This document shows, in pieces, positions 27,803 through 36,476 of a stretch of 64,000 nucleotides of DNA. Every line of letters begins with the position of its first letter. Within the stretch, counting starts at the first letter, position 1. The translations under genes and the position numbers were made by a program. A model generated the notes under the pieces. That model saw nothing but the letters and a program-made list of their open reading frames with translations, did not search any database and had not been told where the DNA came from. The DNA is from JARKPK01 sp964631235 (GTDB taxonomy: Bacteria; Planctomycetota; Planctomycetia; Pirellulales; Thermoguttaceae): contig CAZVZX010000016.1 of the NCBI GenBank assembly GCA_964631235.1, positions 33,203 to 97,202 on the forward strand, read 5' to 3'.

Positions 27803-28005
27803 GGTCAGCTCAACCTACTAAAACGTGGTGAAGAGAAGAATCTCGAAAAGCCTCTGTTCCATTGACGCTCGTTGCGGGCCAACCTCGGCATGCCGCCAAG
27901 GCAAGCCCTATCGATCGTCGTTCACTCTCTTGTAACCGGCCGAACCGCTCGTTGCCCGGCGTCCGCTCGGCATCAGTACGCAGTACCCTGCCGCTGCTTG
28001 GCGAT

Positions 28006-28941
28006 TCAAACGTCGGATGCCCTCTGCGGTTTGCCCGCCACGGCCAGCGTGAGCGGTTCGTCCAGGCGTTCTTCGGGGAAGAGTTTTCGCAACAAGGTGA
28101 TCTCGGCCCAGGCGAGAAACAACGCCAACGGCATCATCGCCAGCCCGGCCCAATCGTGAAAATGCTCGTTCAAGGATTCCGTGCTCCAAAACTCGCGTTG
28201 CACGCCGGTAGCCGTAATGCGGCACACATTCGAAATAATCGCAATCGGAACCGCCGACACGATGATCACCAGCTTCTCCCACAATGGGCCGTGCATCACG
28301 AACGACGCACCGACGCAGATCGTCACGAACAGCATCAACATCCGCAGCCCGCTGCACACGTTGGCCACTTCCAGCGGGGGCGGCTCCGAGAGGAAGATGG
28401 CATTGCCTTGCGCCACGGCCGGAATGCCCATCGTTTGAATCAGAAACACGCTGACCACCGTGGCGATCCGCTGCAAGCGGAAGCGGAACAGGTCGGCAAT
28501 CGCGCCGGGCAGCGGGAACATGAAAAACATCATCACCAGCGAAGGCCAAGCCCAACGCAGGCCGCGCCAGCCGCCCAGGGCCAACGTGATCCCGGTCATA
28601 AACGGAATGACCGACAATCCGTCCACCGTCGGGTAGTAGAAGTAGGAGTGAAACCAACGCATCAAGCCCCAAACGACGAAGCAGGGAATCGACCAAAAGC
28701 TGAAACCGCTCGGAAGATCCGAATCGAGCATTTCCCGCCGATACCACAGCAGGAAGATGGCGAACGGCGGGACGAAGAAGAAGTGCTGGTGGTCGTCTTG
28801 CTTGGCATGCTCGACGAACCACAGCAACCGATCCCAATAGGTCAGGACGAATACGGCAATGACCGCCAACCAGCCCAAACGGACCGACCAACTGAGCCGC
28901 TGCCATCCCGCCCGGATCGATACGACAAACTCGTTGTTCAT
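28006..28941 (-). CDS. Exosortase/archaeosortase family membrane protease-transpeptidase
   Basis: A 311-residue, multi-spanning protein with the three catalytic residues of the exosortase family in order: Cys in VANVCSGLRML (C196), Arg in ISNVCRITATG (R241) and His in HFHDWAGL (H262). Exosortases are thought to cleave a C-terminal sorting signal (PEP-CTERM-like) and hand the protein to the cell surface; in many bacteria one is bound to an exopolysaccharide cluster with epsI, as here. Subtype cannot be named from this window, and no protein with a clear PEP-CTERM-type tail is encoded nearby. It is the first gene of the minus-strand polysaccharide cluster. Confidence 0.9.
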   Translation of the reverse strand: MNNEFVVSIRAGWQRLSWSVRLGWLAVIAVFVLTYWDRLLWFVEHAKQDDHQHFFFVPPFAIFLLWYRREMLDSDLPSGFSFWSIPCFVVWGLMRWFHSYFYYPTVDGLSVIPFMTGITLALGGWRGLRWAWPSLVMMFFMFPLPGAIADLFRFRLQRIATVVSVFLIQTMGIPAVAQGNAIFLSEPPPLEVANVCSGLRMLMLFVTICVGASFVMHGPLWEKLVIIVSAVPIAIISNVCRITATGVQREFWSTESLNEHFHDWAGLAMMPLALFLAWAEITLLRKLFPEERLDEPLTLAVAGKPQRASDV

Positions 28942-29044
28942 TGCCTACGATTCCCCCGCCGGCCCCGACGGCGTCGATTCTCTCGCGTCAACCGGAAACT
29001 CCCCGGCTGCCCCGACAATCCGTTTCGATGCGAACCCAAACTCC

Positions 29045-29073
29045 AGTTTCCCTGTGCTCTCGGAAAATGTCAA
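29045..29073 (-). promoter_or_regulatory. Possible sigma70-type promoter of the polysaccharide cluster
   Basis: Consensus TTGACA (29073-29068 on the minus strand) with a 17-base spacer and a poor -10, GAAACT. The exosortase ATG is about 100 bases downstream. The -35 is perfect and correctly placed before the first gene of the cluster, but the -10 makes this uncertain. Confidence 0.32.
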
Positions 29074-29373
29074 CGATCGGTGTTCTTACTCGCGTTCCCG
29101 TCGCCAGATCCGTGCGTTGCCCGTTTTCCTCGCCGACGACAACGGCCTTGTCGCCCGCGGAGTGTTCAACGAGCCCAACGCCCGCCTAACGCCCGCGCCG
29201 GCGACATTTCTTTTGGTTTGCAAACACTGTTCCAAACGCCGAACAATCACCCTCGCCCGAGACGGACTGCGGTTGACCGTGACGCAAGTCCATACAGAAA
29301 TGGGTCTTATGGCAAACAGGCCGATCGATCAATCAATCAGCGGGCGAAACGTGATCGCTCGGCGGCCCTTTTC

Positions 29374-29418
29374 GAATGTTGCCGAAACGCCACGGAACCA
29401 CACCGGAAGGCAACATTC
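29374..29418. repeat. Perfect 10-base inverted repeat with 25-base spacer
   Basis: GAATGTTGCC at 29374-29383 and its exact reverse complement GGCAACATTC at 29409-29418. It lies in the divergent region, 37 bases before the TATAAT on the plus strand. Such arms could be two half-sites for a dimeric regulator or a hairpin; no T-run follows, so not a terminator. Confidence 0.5.
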
Positions 29419-29684
29419 TTGGCGAAATCGCGGGTATCCCGTCGTCTGGTTCCCTATAATTCCTCAGCGTTTTTGGGTCAGATTCCCATACCCGCGTCCG
29501 AGTGTGTTTTTGGCGAATCGCCCTACCGACTGCAAGCCATCACGGGGTTCGCCCTCTCCGCGATTAAACCGGGGCGTATCAGCCGCCGACGGCGACCGCT
29601 TTCGCAAATGGGTGATTCCATTGCGCATCGCGACTACCGGCAGCAAGGGCGGGCAGAGATCGACACGACAACGGAAATCAAACC

Positions 29685-31625
29685 ATGCGTACAACATCGA
29701 CACGGGGTGTTGTTGCCTATCTGTTCGCCGCTGCGGCGGGCGGCGGACTGTTGCTTTGGGCCGTTTCCAGCACGGCCGCAGCCGAAAACGTTGTGCCGTC
29801 CGCCGGGTCCCAGCCGGATCGCATCGTCTTTCCCAAAGACGCATCGGTCCTCGATCTTCGCCGCGATTTCGGCGCCGTCGGCGACGGAAAGACCGACGAT
29901 ACGGCCGCTTTGCAGGCCGCGTTCGACGCCAGCAGCAACCGCCGTGGTAAAGACGGCACGAAGGTGCTGTTCATCCCCAACGGCACGTACTTGGTGAGCA
30001 AGACGCTGGTAGTCGAACAGCGCGTCGGACCTTGGGTGTTCGGCGAATCGCGCGACGGCGTGGTAATCCGCTTGGCCGACAACGCAGCCGCCGAAACAAC
30101 CGCGGTCATCCGAACCCACCCCAGCGACACCAAGGCATCGTCGGCCGACTTCTTCATGCGCAGCTTTCGCAACCTAACGATCGACGTGGGCAACAATCCG
30201 CGTGCCGATGGCATCCGCTGGTACGGCAACAACAGCAGCATCTTGCAGAACGTCCGCGTGATCGGAAAAGGCAGCGTGGGGGTCAATTCGGGGTTCCTCG
30301 GGCAGAACGGACCGAACTTGATTCAAGACGTTACGGTGGACGGCTCGTTCGAAACCGGCGTCCGCTGTGCGTGGAGCTGGGGGCAAACCCTGTCGCGCGT
30401 TACGGTCCGCAATGCACGAAAGCACGGGGTTTATGTCAACGCAACCGCCGTGGGCATCGAAGACCTCGTCGTCGAGAACACGCCGGTCGCCGTGTGTAAC
30501 GAATATCCCAACGATTGGAAATGGTGGGGCGGCGTGGTGGCGTTGGTCGGCGGACGGTTCACCGGCGGCAGCGCCGATCAGCCGGCCATTGCCAACACCA
30601 GCATTCTCTATGCGCGGGACGTTGCCGCCTCGGGATACAAACAGGTGTTGAGCGATCCGGCGGGCGGTGTCGCCGGTGACAAGGTCGACGAGTACGCCTC
30701 GCCGCCCATCAAGAAGCTCTTCGCCGATTCGCCCGACAGCGCATTGAAGCTGCCGATCCGCGCCGAGCCGCGCGTGCCGTGGGAAACAGAAGCGGACAAA
30801 TGGGTCTGCGCGAACGAGCACGGGGCGAAGTTCGGCGACAACCGCGACGACTCAGAGGCGATTCAGGCGGCGATCGACGCCGCGGCCGGTGCGGGCAAAA
30901 CGGTTGTCTATTTGCGGGGCATCAGCGGCGGCGACCCGAACTGGTACAACGTCGATCGCGAGGTCCGCATCCACGGCAGCGTGCGGCTGGTGATCGGGTT
31001 GGGTTTCGGCCGCGTTCTCGGCGGGCCCGACGGGCGATTCGTCGTCGATGATCGCTCAGCCCCGGTGGTGAAGTTCCTGCATCTGCACGCCTTCGGCGGG
31101 CGGCCCGTAAAGGTCGAAAACCGTTCGGCGAACCATGCGCTGTTTGTCGAAAGCTGCGATCTGGCCGTGGTTGGCCGTGGCGGCGGCGATATCTTCGTCA
31201 CCGATTGCCCCAGCTCGATCGAATTGCAGTCGCCGGGCCAGCGGCTTTGGGCGCGGCAACTGAATCCCGAGGGCGATAGCGATGCGGGCCTCGTGCAGAA
31301 CCACGGCGGACGGCTTTGGGCCTTGGGCGTGAAGCACGAAGGAAAAGGCGTCCGCTTCCGTACCGATCGCGGCGGGCGGACCGAGATTCTCGGCCTATTG
31401 AATTACGCACCCGACGTGCCCAAAGACGACCTTCGCCCCGCGTTCGACGTGGCCGACGGGCTCTTCAGCGCCGCCGGCGTGCGCGAAATCTCCTTCGGCA
31501 ACACGTTCAACGTCAAAGTGCGCGAAGCCCGCGGCGACGAAGTCCGCACTGAAACCGGCGGCGGCTGGATCGGCTGGTCGCTATTCAGCGCTCGGCCGGC
31601 GGATGCGAAAGAGCCGGCGCGGTAA
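29685..31625 (+). CDS. Exported right-handed beta-helix protein (pectate lyase/GH28-like superfamily)
   Basis: A 646-residue protein with a Sec signal peptide (hydrophobic about 10-30, cleavage after AAA near 33). Residues about 55-75 hold the N-terminal consensus DFGAVGDGKTDDTAALQAAF of the pectate_lyase_3/GH28 group, repeated more weakly after residue 375 (EHGAKFGDNRDDSEAIQAAI), so two beta-helix units are likely. Catalytic Asp residues of GH28 cannot be identified with confidence; the protein may be a lyase, a hydrolase or only a binding protein. It faces away from the polysaccharide cluster and may remodel the same or an external polysaccharide. It converges with the lipoprotein gene. Confidence 0.82.
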   Translation: MRTTSTRGVVAYLFAAAAGGGLLLWAVSSTAAAENVVPSAGSQPDRIVFPKDASVLDLRRDFGAVGDGKTDDTAALQAAFDASSNRRGKDGTKVLFIPNGTYLVSKTLVVEQRVGPWVFGESRDGVVIRLADNAAAETTAVIRTHPSDTKASSADFFMRSFRNLTIDVGNNPRADGIRWYGNNSSILQNVRVIGKGSVGVNSGFLGQNGPNLIQDVTVDGSFETGVRCAWSWGQTLSRVTVRNARKHGVYVNATAVGIEDLVVENTPVAVCNEYPNDWKWWGGVVALVGGRFTGGSADQPAIANTSILYARDVAASGYKQVLSDPAGGVAGDKVDEYASPPIKKLFADSPDSALKLPIRAEPRVPWETEADKWVCANEHGAKFGDNRDDSEAIQAAIDAAAGAGKTVVYLRGISGGDPNWYNVDREVRIHGSVRLVIGLGFGRVLGGPDGRFVVDDRSAPVVKFLHLHAFGGRPVKVENRSANHALFVESCDLAVVGRGGGDIFVTDCPSSIELQSPGQRLWARQLNPEGDSDAGLVQNHGGRLWALGVKHEGKGVRFRTDRGGRTEILGLLNYAPDVPKDDLRPAFDVADGLFSAAGVREISFGNTFNVKVREARGDEVRTETGGGWIGWSLFSARPADAKEPAR

Positions 31626-31763
31626 GAGGCCGATCAGAAGTTTCCGCGCACGATGCCTGCCCGAAACAACACGAACGTAGTCGCGGGCTGAACGGGCCGG
31701 GGTGGAGGATTCCTTCTGGAATAAAGATGCGTACCCCGTGGCGGCGCAGCGAACCGACGCGGG

Positions 31764-32939
31764 TTAGCGCAGGTAGCCGGCGGGCCGCACGTTGGCATCG
31801 ACGGCTTGATAGGACGGAGCTGCCTGCGGATCGCCGGCAGCGGGCCGACGCGGTACGTAGTCGCTCGTGCCGCCGGGTCGATAGCCGTTATCGGCGGCCG
31901 GTGGGACGGCCGAGGCCGGCGCATACGGCGCGCCCGACGGCGAAACGTACGGAGCGGTCGGTGCCGTGTAGGGTGCCGCACCGGGCGGGTTGTAGCCGGT
32001 ATTGCCAGGCTGATAGTCATTCGCGGCCGGCACATAATCGTTGCCTCGCGCGGGCAAACCCGGCGGGGTGTAGGAAACCGGGGCGACGGTCGCCGCCGGC
32101 CGAGTCGTTGTCGGAGCAGTCAAGTCGCTGGGGCGTGCGGGCGAAGCCGCCGGGCTGATCGCAGCCGACGGACTCATCGCACTTGGGGCCGAGGGCCAAC
32201 TCGGCGCGGGCGGCAAGGCGCTGCCGGCTGGCGGTGCGGCACTCGGCTGAGCTGGTGAATACGTTCCCGATGCCGGAAGATACCCGCCAGCCGGTGGCAT
32301 CGGCGGGCGATATTCGTTCGTCGCGCTGGTCGCAGGCGGCGCGTTGACCGTGCCGACGGCCGGAGCCGAGGAACGAACCGGGTTCGAGGCCATGTAAGCG
32401 GCCGGGCCGCTCGTCGGGCTAACGGCTGGGTAGCCAGTGGCGGGCTGGTTCACCGGGGCGATCCCAGCCCGGGGATCAGTCGGAGCATTCGCCACGGCGG
32501 GGGCTGCCGAATAGCCAGTCCCAGCATAGCTCCCTCCGCCTGCGGCAGGGGGAGTCGTCGGATAAGCGCCTTGCTGCGGTTGCATCGAAGCGGTCGTTCC
32601 GGTGTAACTGCCGGCGGGCGATCGCGAGGCGGTGGGTGCCGAAGTGGTCGATGGGTAGGGATATTGTCCGATGCCCGACGTGTTCGGCGTTGTCGTGCTC
32701 GGGCTGGTTATTCCCGCGCCCGGTGGCGGCAGTTGACCGCTGCCCGCCAATTGCGACGGCCGCGTTGGGTTGGTCGAATCGCCGGCCACGGCTTCGGGCT
32801 TGGCAGCTTCAGGCTTTGCGGCGTCGGACGATTTCCAGAACGCGAAATTGGGCATCGTCCACCGGCCATTGCTGTAGCAACCCGACAGCAACACGCCCAC
32901 GCTGACCAAGCACAACAACCCCAAGTGCTTTGCAGACAT
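31764..32939 (-). CDS. Pro/Ala/Thr/Ser-rich lipoprotein, function unknown
   Basis: From the ATG at 32939 the 391-residue protein has a type II signal peptide MSAKHLGLLCLVSVGVLLSGC, of which the last four residues are the lipobox (C21). After a short polar segment it is dominated by Pro, Ala, Ser, Thr, Gly and Tyr with loose repeats of the form P-x-Y-x-P and GYxP (for example NDYVPAANDYQPGNTGYN). It looks like an intrinsically disordered outer-surface protein; sequence does not reveal a function. A longer upstream frame (to 33113) would add a positively charged 58-residue leader and was rejected. A strong promoter at 33373-33400 lies far upstream. Confidence 0.75.
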   Translation of the reverse strand: MSAKHLGLLCLVSVGVLLSGCYSNGRWTMPNFAFWKSSDAAKPEAAKPEAVAGDSTNPTRPSQLAGSGQLPPPGAGITSPSTTTPNTSGIGQYPYPSTTSAPTASRSPAGSYTGTTASMQPQQGAYPTTPPAAGGGSYAGTGYSAAPAVANAPTDPRAGIAPVNQPATGYPAVSPTSGPAAYMASNPVRSSAPAVGTVNAPPATSATNEYRPPMPPAGGYLPASGTYSPAQPSAAPPAGSALPPAPSWPSAPSAMSPSAAISPAASPARPSDLTAPTTTRPAATVAPVSYTPPGLPARGNDYVPAANDYQPGNTGYNPPGAAPYTAPTAPYVSPSGAPYAPASAVPPAADNGYRPGGTSDYVPRRPAAGDPQAAPSYQAVDANVRPAGYLR

Positions 32940-33564
32940 GACTTCCCTGTCCTCCGCTGACGCGGGCCGGGCCGCCTCATGCAGCCCCAAATTGATCAAC
33001 CCCACGAATCGTTCGCCCGCCCGTTTTCGGTAACTCCGACCGGCCAACCACCGGCCGCAACCCGAACAAGGTCGAACTCGCTTCGCGAACCAATGCGGCT
33101 TTGCGCCAGCCAAACGGCGCGCCTATGGCACAGGCGCTCTTTGGCACCATATCTGTGCATCGGCCGTTAAAGCCGGCGGATTGAATCGATTATTCCGAAT
33201 GTTCGCAAAAAACCAAATCGTTTGCCGATCTGGCTCGGCCCACTTTGCCCAAACCGCCGATCTCGGCCGATCAGGCGACGGCATTCTCGTCCATTGTCAT
33301 CGCCCCCATCGGTTTCCGACACCGAATCGAGAGCGGATCGAAACACTCTTGAATACTGGGAAAACGGGGCGGATTATAGGCTTTTCGCAATGCAGGTCAA
33401 CGCCAAAAAAAGCATCCCCACGGCCAAACGCGCCACGGAATGACCGGTCGCAACTGCCCCACGTCAAACGAGTAACAACCGCAGCCAACCGAATCGGTCC
33501 ACCGGGGCGGGCAACGATCCGCACGGTTCTCGACCCGATCCGGCACCTCTAAAATAATGACGCC
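32940..33564. other. 625-base divergent region upstream of the lipoprotein gene and recG
   Basis: No gene is supported. The best promoter (33373-33400, minus) is about 430 bases before the lipoprotein start, so the mRNA would have a long leader that could hold an unseen small gene or structured RNA. On the plus strand the recG ATG follows AT-rich sequence (TAAAAT at 33550) but no clear -35. Confidence 0.5.
33373..33400 (-). promoter_or_regulatory. Strong sigma70-type promoter, minus strand
   Basis: TTGACC (33400-33395) and TATAAT (33378-33373) separated by 16 bases. This is one of the best hexamer matches in the window. The next minus-strand gene is the lipoprotein at 32939, giving a leader of about 430 bases. 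Confidence 0.55.
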
Positions 33565-36273
33565 ATGCAGGACGTACCTTCGCTTCCCGAACCGAAAGAT
33601 AAACCGCCGGCAAGAACCGGGGCTGCCGACTCTTGCGGCGATGCACCGACTACCGCACCTCACGCCCCAGGCCGCGAACAGGTGCAACATCCGTTGGAAA
33701 CCGCGAATGGACGCGAAGGAACGCAAAGGGAGACGGAAACCGCGAAGGCACGCGAATGGACGCGAAGGGGGTCAGAAACCGCGAATGGACGCGAAGGGGC
33801 GCAAAGAGAGACGGGAACCGCGAATGCGCGCGAAGGAACGCGAAGGGAGTCGGAAGCCGCGAATGGACGCGAAGGAACGCAAAGGGAGACGGAAACCGCG
33901 AATTCACGCGAAGGGACGCGAAGGGACGCGGAAACCGCGAAGGCACGCGAAGGGACGCGAAGGGGGTCAGAAACCGCGAATCGACGCGAAGAGACGCGAA
34001 TCGAGTCGGAAATCGCCAATGAACGCGAAGGGACGCGAAAGGAGTTTGACGACGCCGGCGGCACGGGACGACACAGTGATTTGGGAGCGAGCGGCTCTGA
34101 CGAATTGCGGGGTGACCAGACCGGGCAACAGAGCGAAGCCGCAGTCCCACCGTCGGCAGAGGCTTCGCTGCCCCGCCGTGCAGAGCCTTCGCGCACTTCG
34201 CCCAACGAACGGTTGTTTCAGCCGGTGCAGTATCTTAAGGGGGTCGGACCGTATCGGGCCGAGCTGTTCGCGCGGTTGGGTCTGCGGACGGCTTGCGATC
34301 TTTTGTTCCATTTTCCGCGCGACTATCAAGACCTCACCGATCGCCGCGAGATTCACGAGTTGCAGGAAGACATCGTCCAGACGGTGCTCGGCACGGTGGA
34401 AGATATCGAGTTGCATACCGCACGTTCCGGCCGAACCGTTCTGGGTGTATTGATTCGCGGCGAACAGGGAGGAGTGCTTCGCGCTCTGTGGTTCAATCAA
34501 CCCTTCATGCGAGAGAAGTTCTCTCTCGGCCGGCGCGTGGCCCTTTCGGGCAAGCCGCGTTATCGCGGCATGATGTGGGAACTGGTTCATCCGCGAGTGG
34601 CTGTCTTGGCCGACGACGAACAACCGCCGCCGGGCCGCATCTTGCCCGTCTATCCGCTGACCGAGGGCTTGCAGCAATGGCATGTGCGGCGGGCCGTTCG
34701 CGCAGCGCTCGATGCCTGTTTAGACTGCCTCGAAGAGGTGTTTCCCGAAGAGTTTCTCGACGCCCATCGCCTTTGGCCGCTGCGGCGGGCATTGCCGCAA
34801 ATTCATTTTCCCGACGATCAGCCGTCGCTGGCGGCCGCGCGGCGGCGTTTGGTCTATCAAGAACTGTTCATTCTTCAAACGGCGCTGGCGGTGCGCCGCT
34901 ATCGCCAGCATGATCAGCGGCAGGCGATTCCCTTGCCGGTGGACGAGCGAATCGATGCCCGCATCCGCAGGCTCTTTCCCTTTCCGTTGACGCCCGGCCA
35001 AGAAACGGCCGTCCGCGAGATCGCCGCCGACTTGGCGCGGCCGGTGCCGATGAACCGGCTGTTGCAGGGCGATGTGGGCAGCGGCAAAACGGTGGTTGCG
35101 GTGTATGCCATCTTGGCGGCCGTTGCTCATCGGTGCCAAGCGGTGTTGATGGCCCCGACTGAGGTGCTCGCCCGACAACACGAGCAAACGATCGAACGCT
35201 TGTTGGCCGACAGTCAGGTGCGGCGAACCTCGTTGCGCGGAGGGCTGCCCCCGGCCGAGCGGGCCGAGCGTTTGCGGCAGATCGCCGCCGGAGAAATCGA
35301 TTTGGTCATCGGCACTCAGGCGGTCATACAAGAGGACGTGCAATTCGCCCGACTCGCCTTGGTGGTCATCGACGAGCAGCACAAGTTCGGCGTGCGGCAG
35401 CGGGCGAGGCTGAAGCAGGCCGGCCCCGATCCGCATTATCTGGTGATGTCGGCCACGCCGATTCCGCGCACGCTGACGATGACCCTCTTCGGCGATCTCG
35501 ATGTTTCCACGATGCGCGACCTGCCCCCGGGCCGGCAGAAGGTGCGCACCTACTTGGCCGGCGCCGACCGCCGCGCTCGTTGGTGGGAGTTCTTCCGCAA
35601 GAAGTTGCAGGAGGGGCGGCAAGGTTATGTGGTGACGCCGCTGGTGGACGAATCAGACCACACGCCCGGCGAAAGCGTCGAGGGCGCCTACGAGCGTTTG
35701 ACCAACGGCGAACTGGCCGAGTTTCGCGTGGGGCTGATCCACGGTCGGATGAGGCCCGAGGAAAAAGACGCCGTCATGAACCGCTTTCGCCAGGGCGAAT
35801 TGCAGGTTCTGGTTACGACGGCGGTGATCGAGGTCGGCGTCGATGTTCCCAACGCCACGCTGATGACGATCGAAAGCGGCCAGCGGTTCGGATTGGCCCA
35901 GTTGCATCAGCTTCGGGGGCGGATCACGCGCGGGCGGTATCCGGGCCATTGCTGCGTGTTTGCCGACGATCCTTCGCCCGAGGCGCTGGCGCGGCTCAAG
36001 GCATTTGTCGCCACCAGCGACGGGTTCGAGCTGGCCGAGGCCGACTTCCGCCTTCGCGGCCCCGGCGACCTGTTGGGTACGCAGCAACACGGCCTGCCGC
36101 CGCTGCGCATCGCCGACTTGCTCCGTGATGCCGACTTGCTGGAAGAGGCGCGCCGCGACGCTCAATCGCTTACCGCGGCCGATCCCGGCCTGGCCCGGCC
36201 CGAACATGCGCGACTGCGCCGCATGGTTCTCGCCCGCTATGGCCGTGTGCTCGAATTGGGCGACGTGGGTTGA
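33565..36273 (+). CDS. recG: ATP-dependent DNA helicase RecG with an in-frame N-terminal repeat array
   Basis: The core is ordinary RecG: the wedge domain begins near residue 220 (LFQPVQYLKGVGPYRAELFARLGL), then helicase motifs GDVGSGKT (Walker A), DEQHKFGVRQR (motif II), MSATPIPRT (III), TTAVIEVGVDVPNA (V) and a TRG-like region near the C-terminus (DFRLRGPGDLLGTQQHG). RecG remodels stalled replication forks and Holliday junctions. At 902 residues it is about 200 longer than usual; the surplus is N-terminal and contains nine 13-residue repeats (45-161). ATG at 33565 is used, but TTG codons in frame at 34081 or 34105 downstream of the repeats would give a near-normal length. Its end overlaps the small gene at 36237 tail to tail. 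Confidence 0.9.
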   Translation: MQDVPSLPEPKDKPPARTGAADSCGDAPTTAPHAPGREQVQHPLETANGREGTQRETETAKAREWTRRGSETANGREGAQRETGTANAREGTRRESEAANGREGTQRETETANSREGTRRDAETAKAREGTRRGSETANRREETRIESEIANEREGTRKEFDDAGGTGRHSDLGASGSDELRGDQTGQQSEAAVPPSAEASLPRRAEPSRTSPNERLFQPVQYLKGVGPYRAELFARLGLRTACDLLFHFPRDYQDLTDRREIHELQEDIVQTVLGTVEDIELHTARSGRTVLGVLIRGEQGGVLRALWFNQPFMREKFSLGRRVALSGKPRYRGMMWELVHPRVAVLADDEQPPPGRILPVYPLTEGLQQWHVRRAVRAALDACLDCLEEVFPEEFLDAHRLWPLRRALPQIHFPDDQPSLAAARRRLVYQELFILQTALAVRRYRQHDQRQAIPLPVDERIDARIRRLFPFPLTPGQETAVREIAADLARPVPMNRLLQGDVGSGKTVVAVYAILAAVAHRCQAVLMAPTEVLARQHEQTIERLLADSQVRRTSLRGGLPPAERAERLRQIAAGEIDLVIGTQAVIQEDVQFARLALVVIDEQHKFGVRQRARLKQAGPDPHYLVMSATPIPRTLTMTLFGDLDVSTMRDLPPGRQKVRTYLAGADRRARWWEFFRKKLQEGRQGYVVTPLVDESDHTPGESVEGAYERLTNGELAEFRVGLIHGRMRPEEKDAVMNRFRQGELQVLVTTAVIEVGVDVPNATLMTIESGQRFGLAQLHQLRGRITRGRYPGHCCVFADDPSPEALARLKAFVATSDGFELAEADFRLRGPGDLLGTQQHGLPPLRIADLLRDADLLEEARRDAQSLTAADPGLARPEHARLRRMVLARYGRVLELGDVG
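33697..34047. repeat. Nine-copy tandem repeat of 39 bases inside the recG 5' end
   Basis: 351 bases made of nine units of 39 bases, each built from rough ten-base subunits of the form cgcgaaNgga. In the recG frame each unit encodes 13 residues of the form ETANGREGTQRET (45-161 of the predicted protein). Units differ at about 3-13 positions, so it is not a fresh duplication. The length is a multiple of three, and several other frames on both strands stay open, producing many long spurious ORFs here. Confidence 0.9.
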
Positions 36274-36476
36274 ACCGCATCGGCATTCGTGCCGTCGCGG
36301 CCATTGCCATCGGCGCGCGTGAAACGGGGGAACAGCCCCTCGCGTTGCAGTTGCTCTTCCCGCCGACGGCAAAACTCGGCAAGCTGCCCGGGATCGTCGC
36401 CCATCTCGCTGCTGATCTCGCGGCGCACTCGGGCCAGTTCCGATAATTCACTTTCCGTCATCGGTGCAATCTCCAT
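36237..36476 (-). CDS. Small hypothetical protein overlapping the PIN-domain gene
   Basis: A 79-residue protein from the ATG at 36476 (a second ATG at 36461 is possible). The first half is helical and charged (SELARVRREISSEMGDDPGQ, then LAEFCRRREEQLQREG), the tail is disordered. Its start overlaps the end of the PIN gene by 29 bases, so it is translated from the same mRNA. Its tail overlaps the end of recG on the other strand by 37 bases. It may be the partner of the PIN protein, although antitoxins usually come first. Not recognised as a known antitoxin family. Confidence 0.55.
   Translation of the reverse strand: MEIAPMTESELSELARVRREISSEMGDDPGQLAEFCRRREEQLQREGLFPRFTRADGNGRDGTNADAVQPTSPNSSTRP

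Larger units (their letters stand above)
28942..29684. other. 743-base divergent intergenic region between exosortase and the beta-helix gene
   Basis: No gene is supported. Going left on the minus strand there is a perfect TTGACA at 29068-29073 with a weak -10 (GAAACT) 17 bases on, about 100 bases before the exosortase ATG. On the plus strand there is TATAAT at 29455-29460 without a good -35, 225 bases before the beta-helix gene. An inverted repeat lies at 29374-29418. Confidence 0.5.

Noticed and set aside
31626..31763. Possible bidirectional terminator between the convergent beta-helix and lipoprotein genes (ATTCC..GGAAT near 31709)
   Set aside because: Stem of five bases and no T-run; too weak to report.
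33550..33565. TAAAAT just before the recG ATG as its -10
   Set aside because: It is only ten bases before the start and has no -35; more likely chance AT-rich sequence.
33633..34205. Several medium-length open frames on both strands over the 39-base repeats
   Set aside because: A repeat unit whose length is a multiple of three keeps any frame without a stop open; these are artefacts of the repeat.
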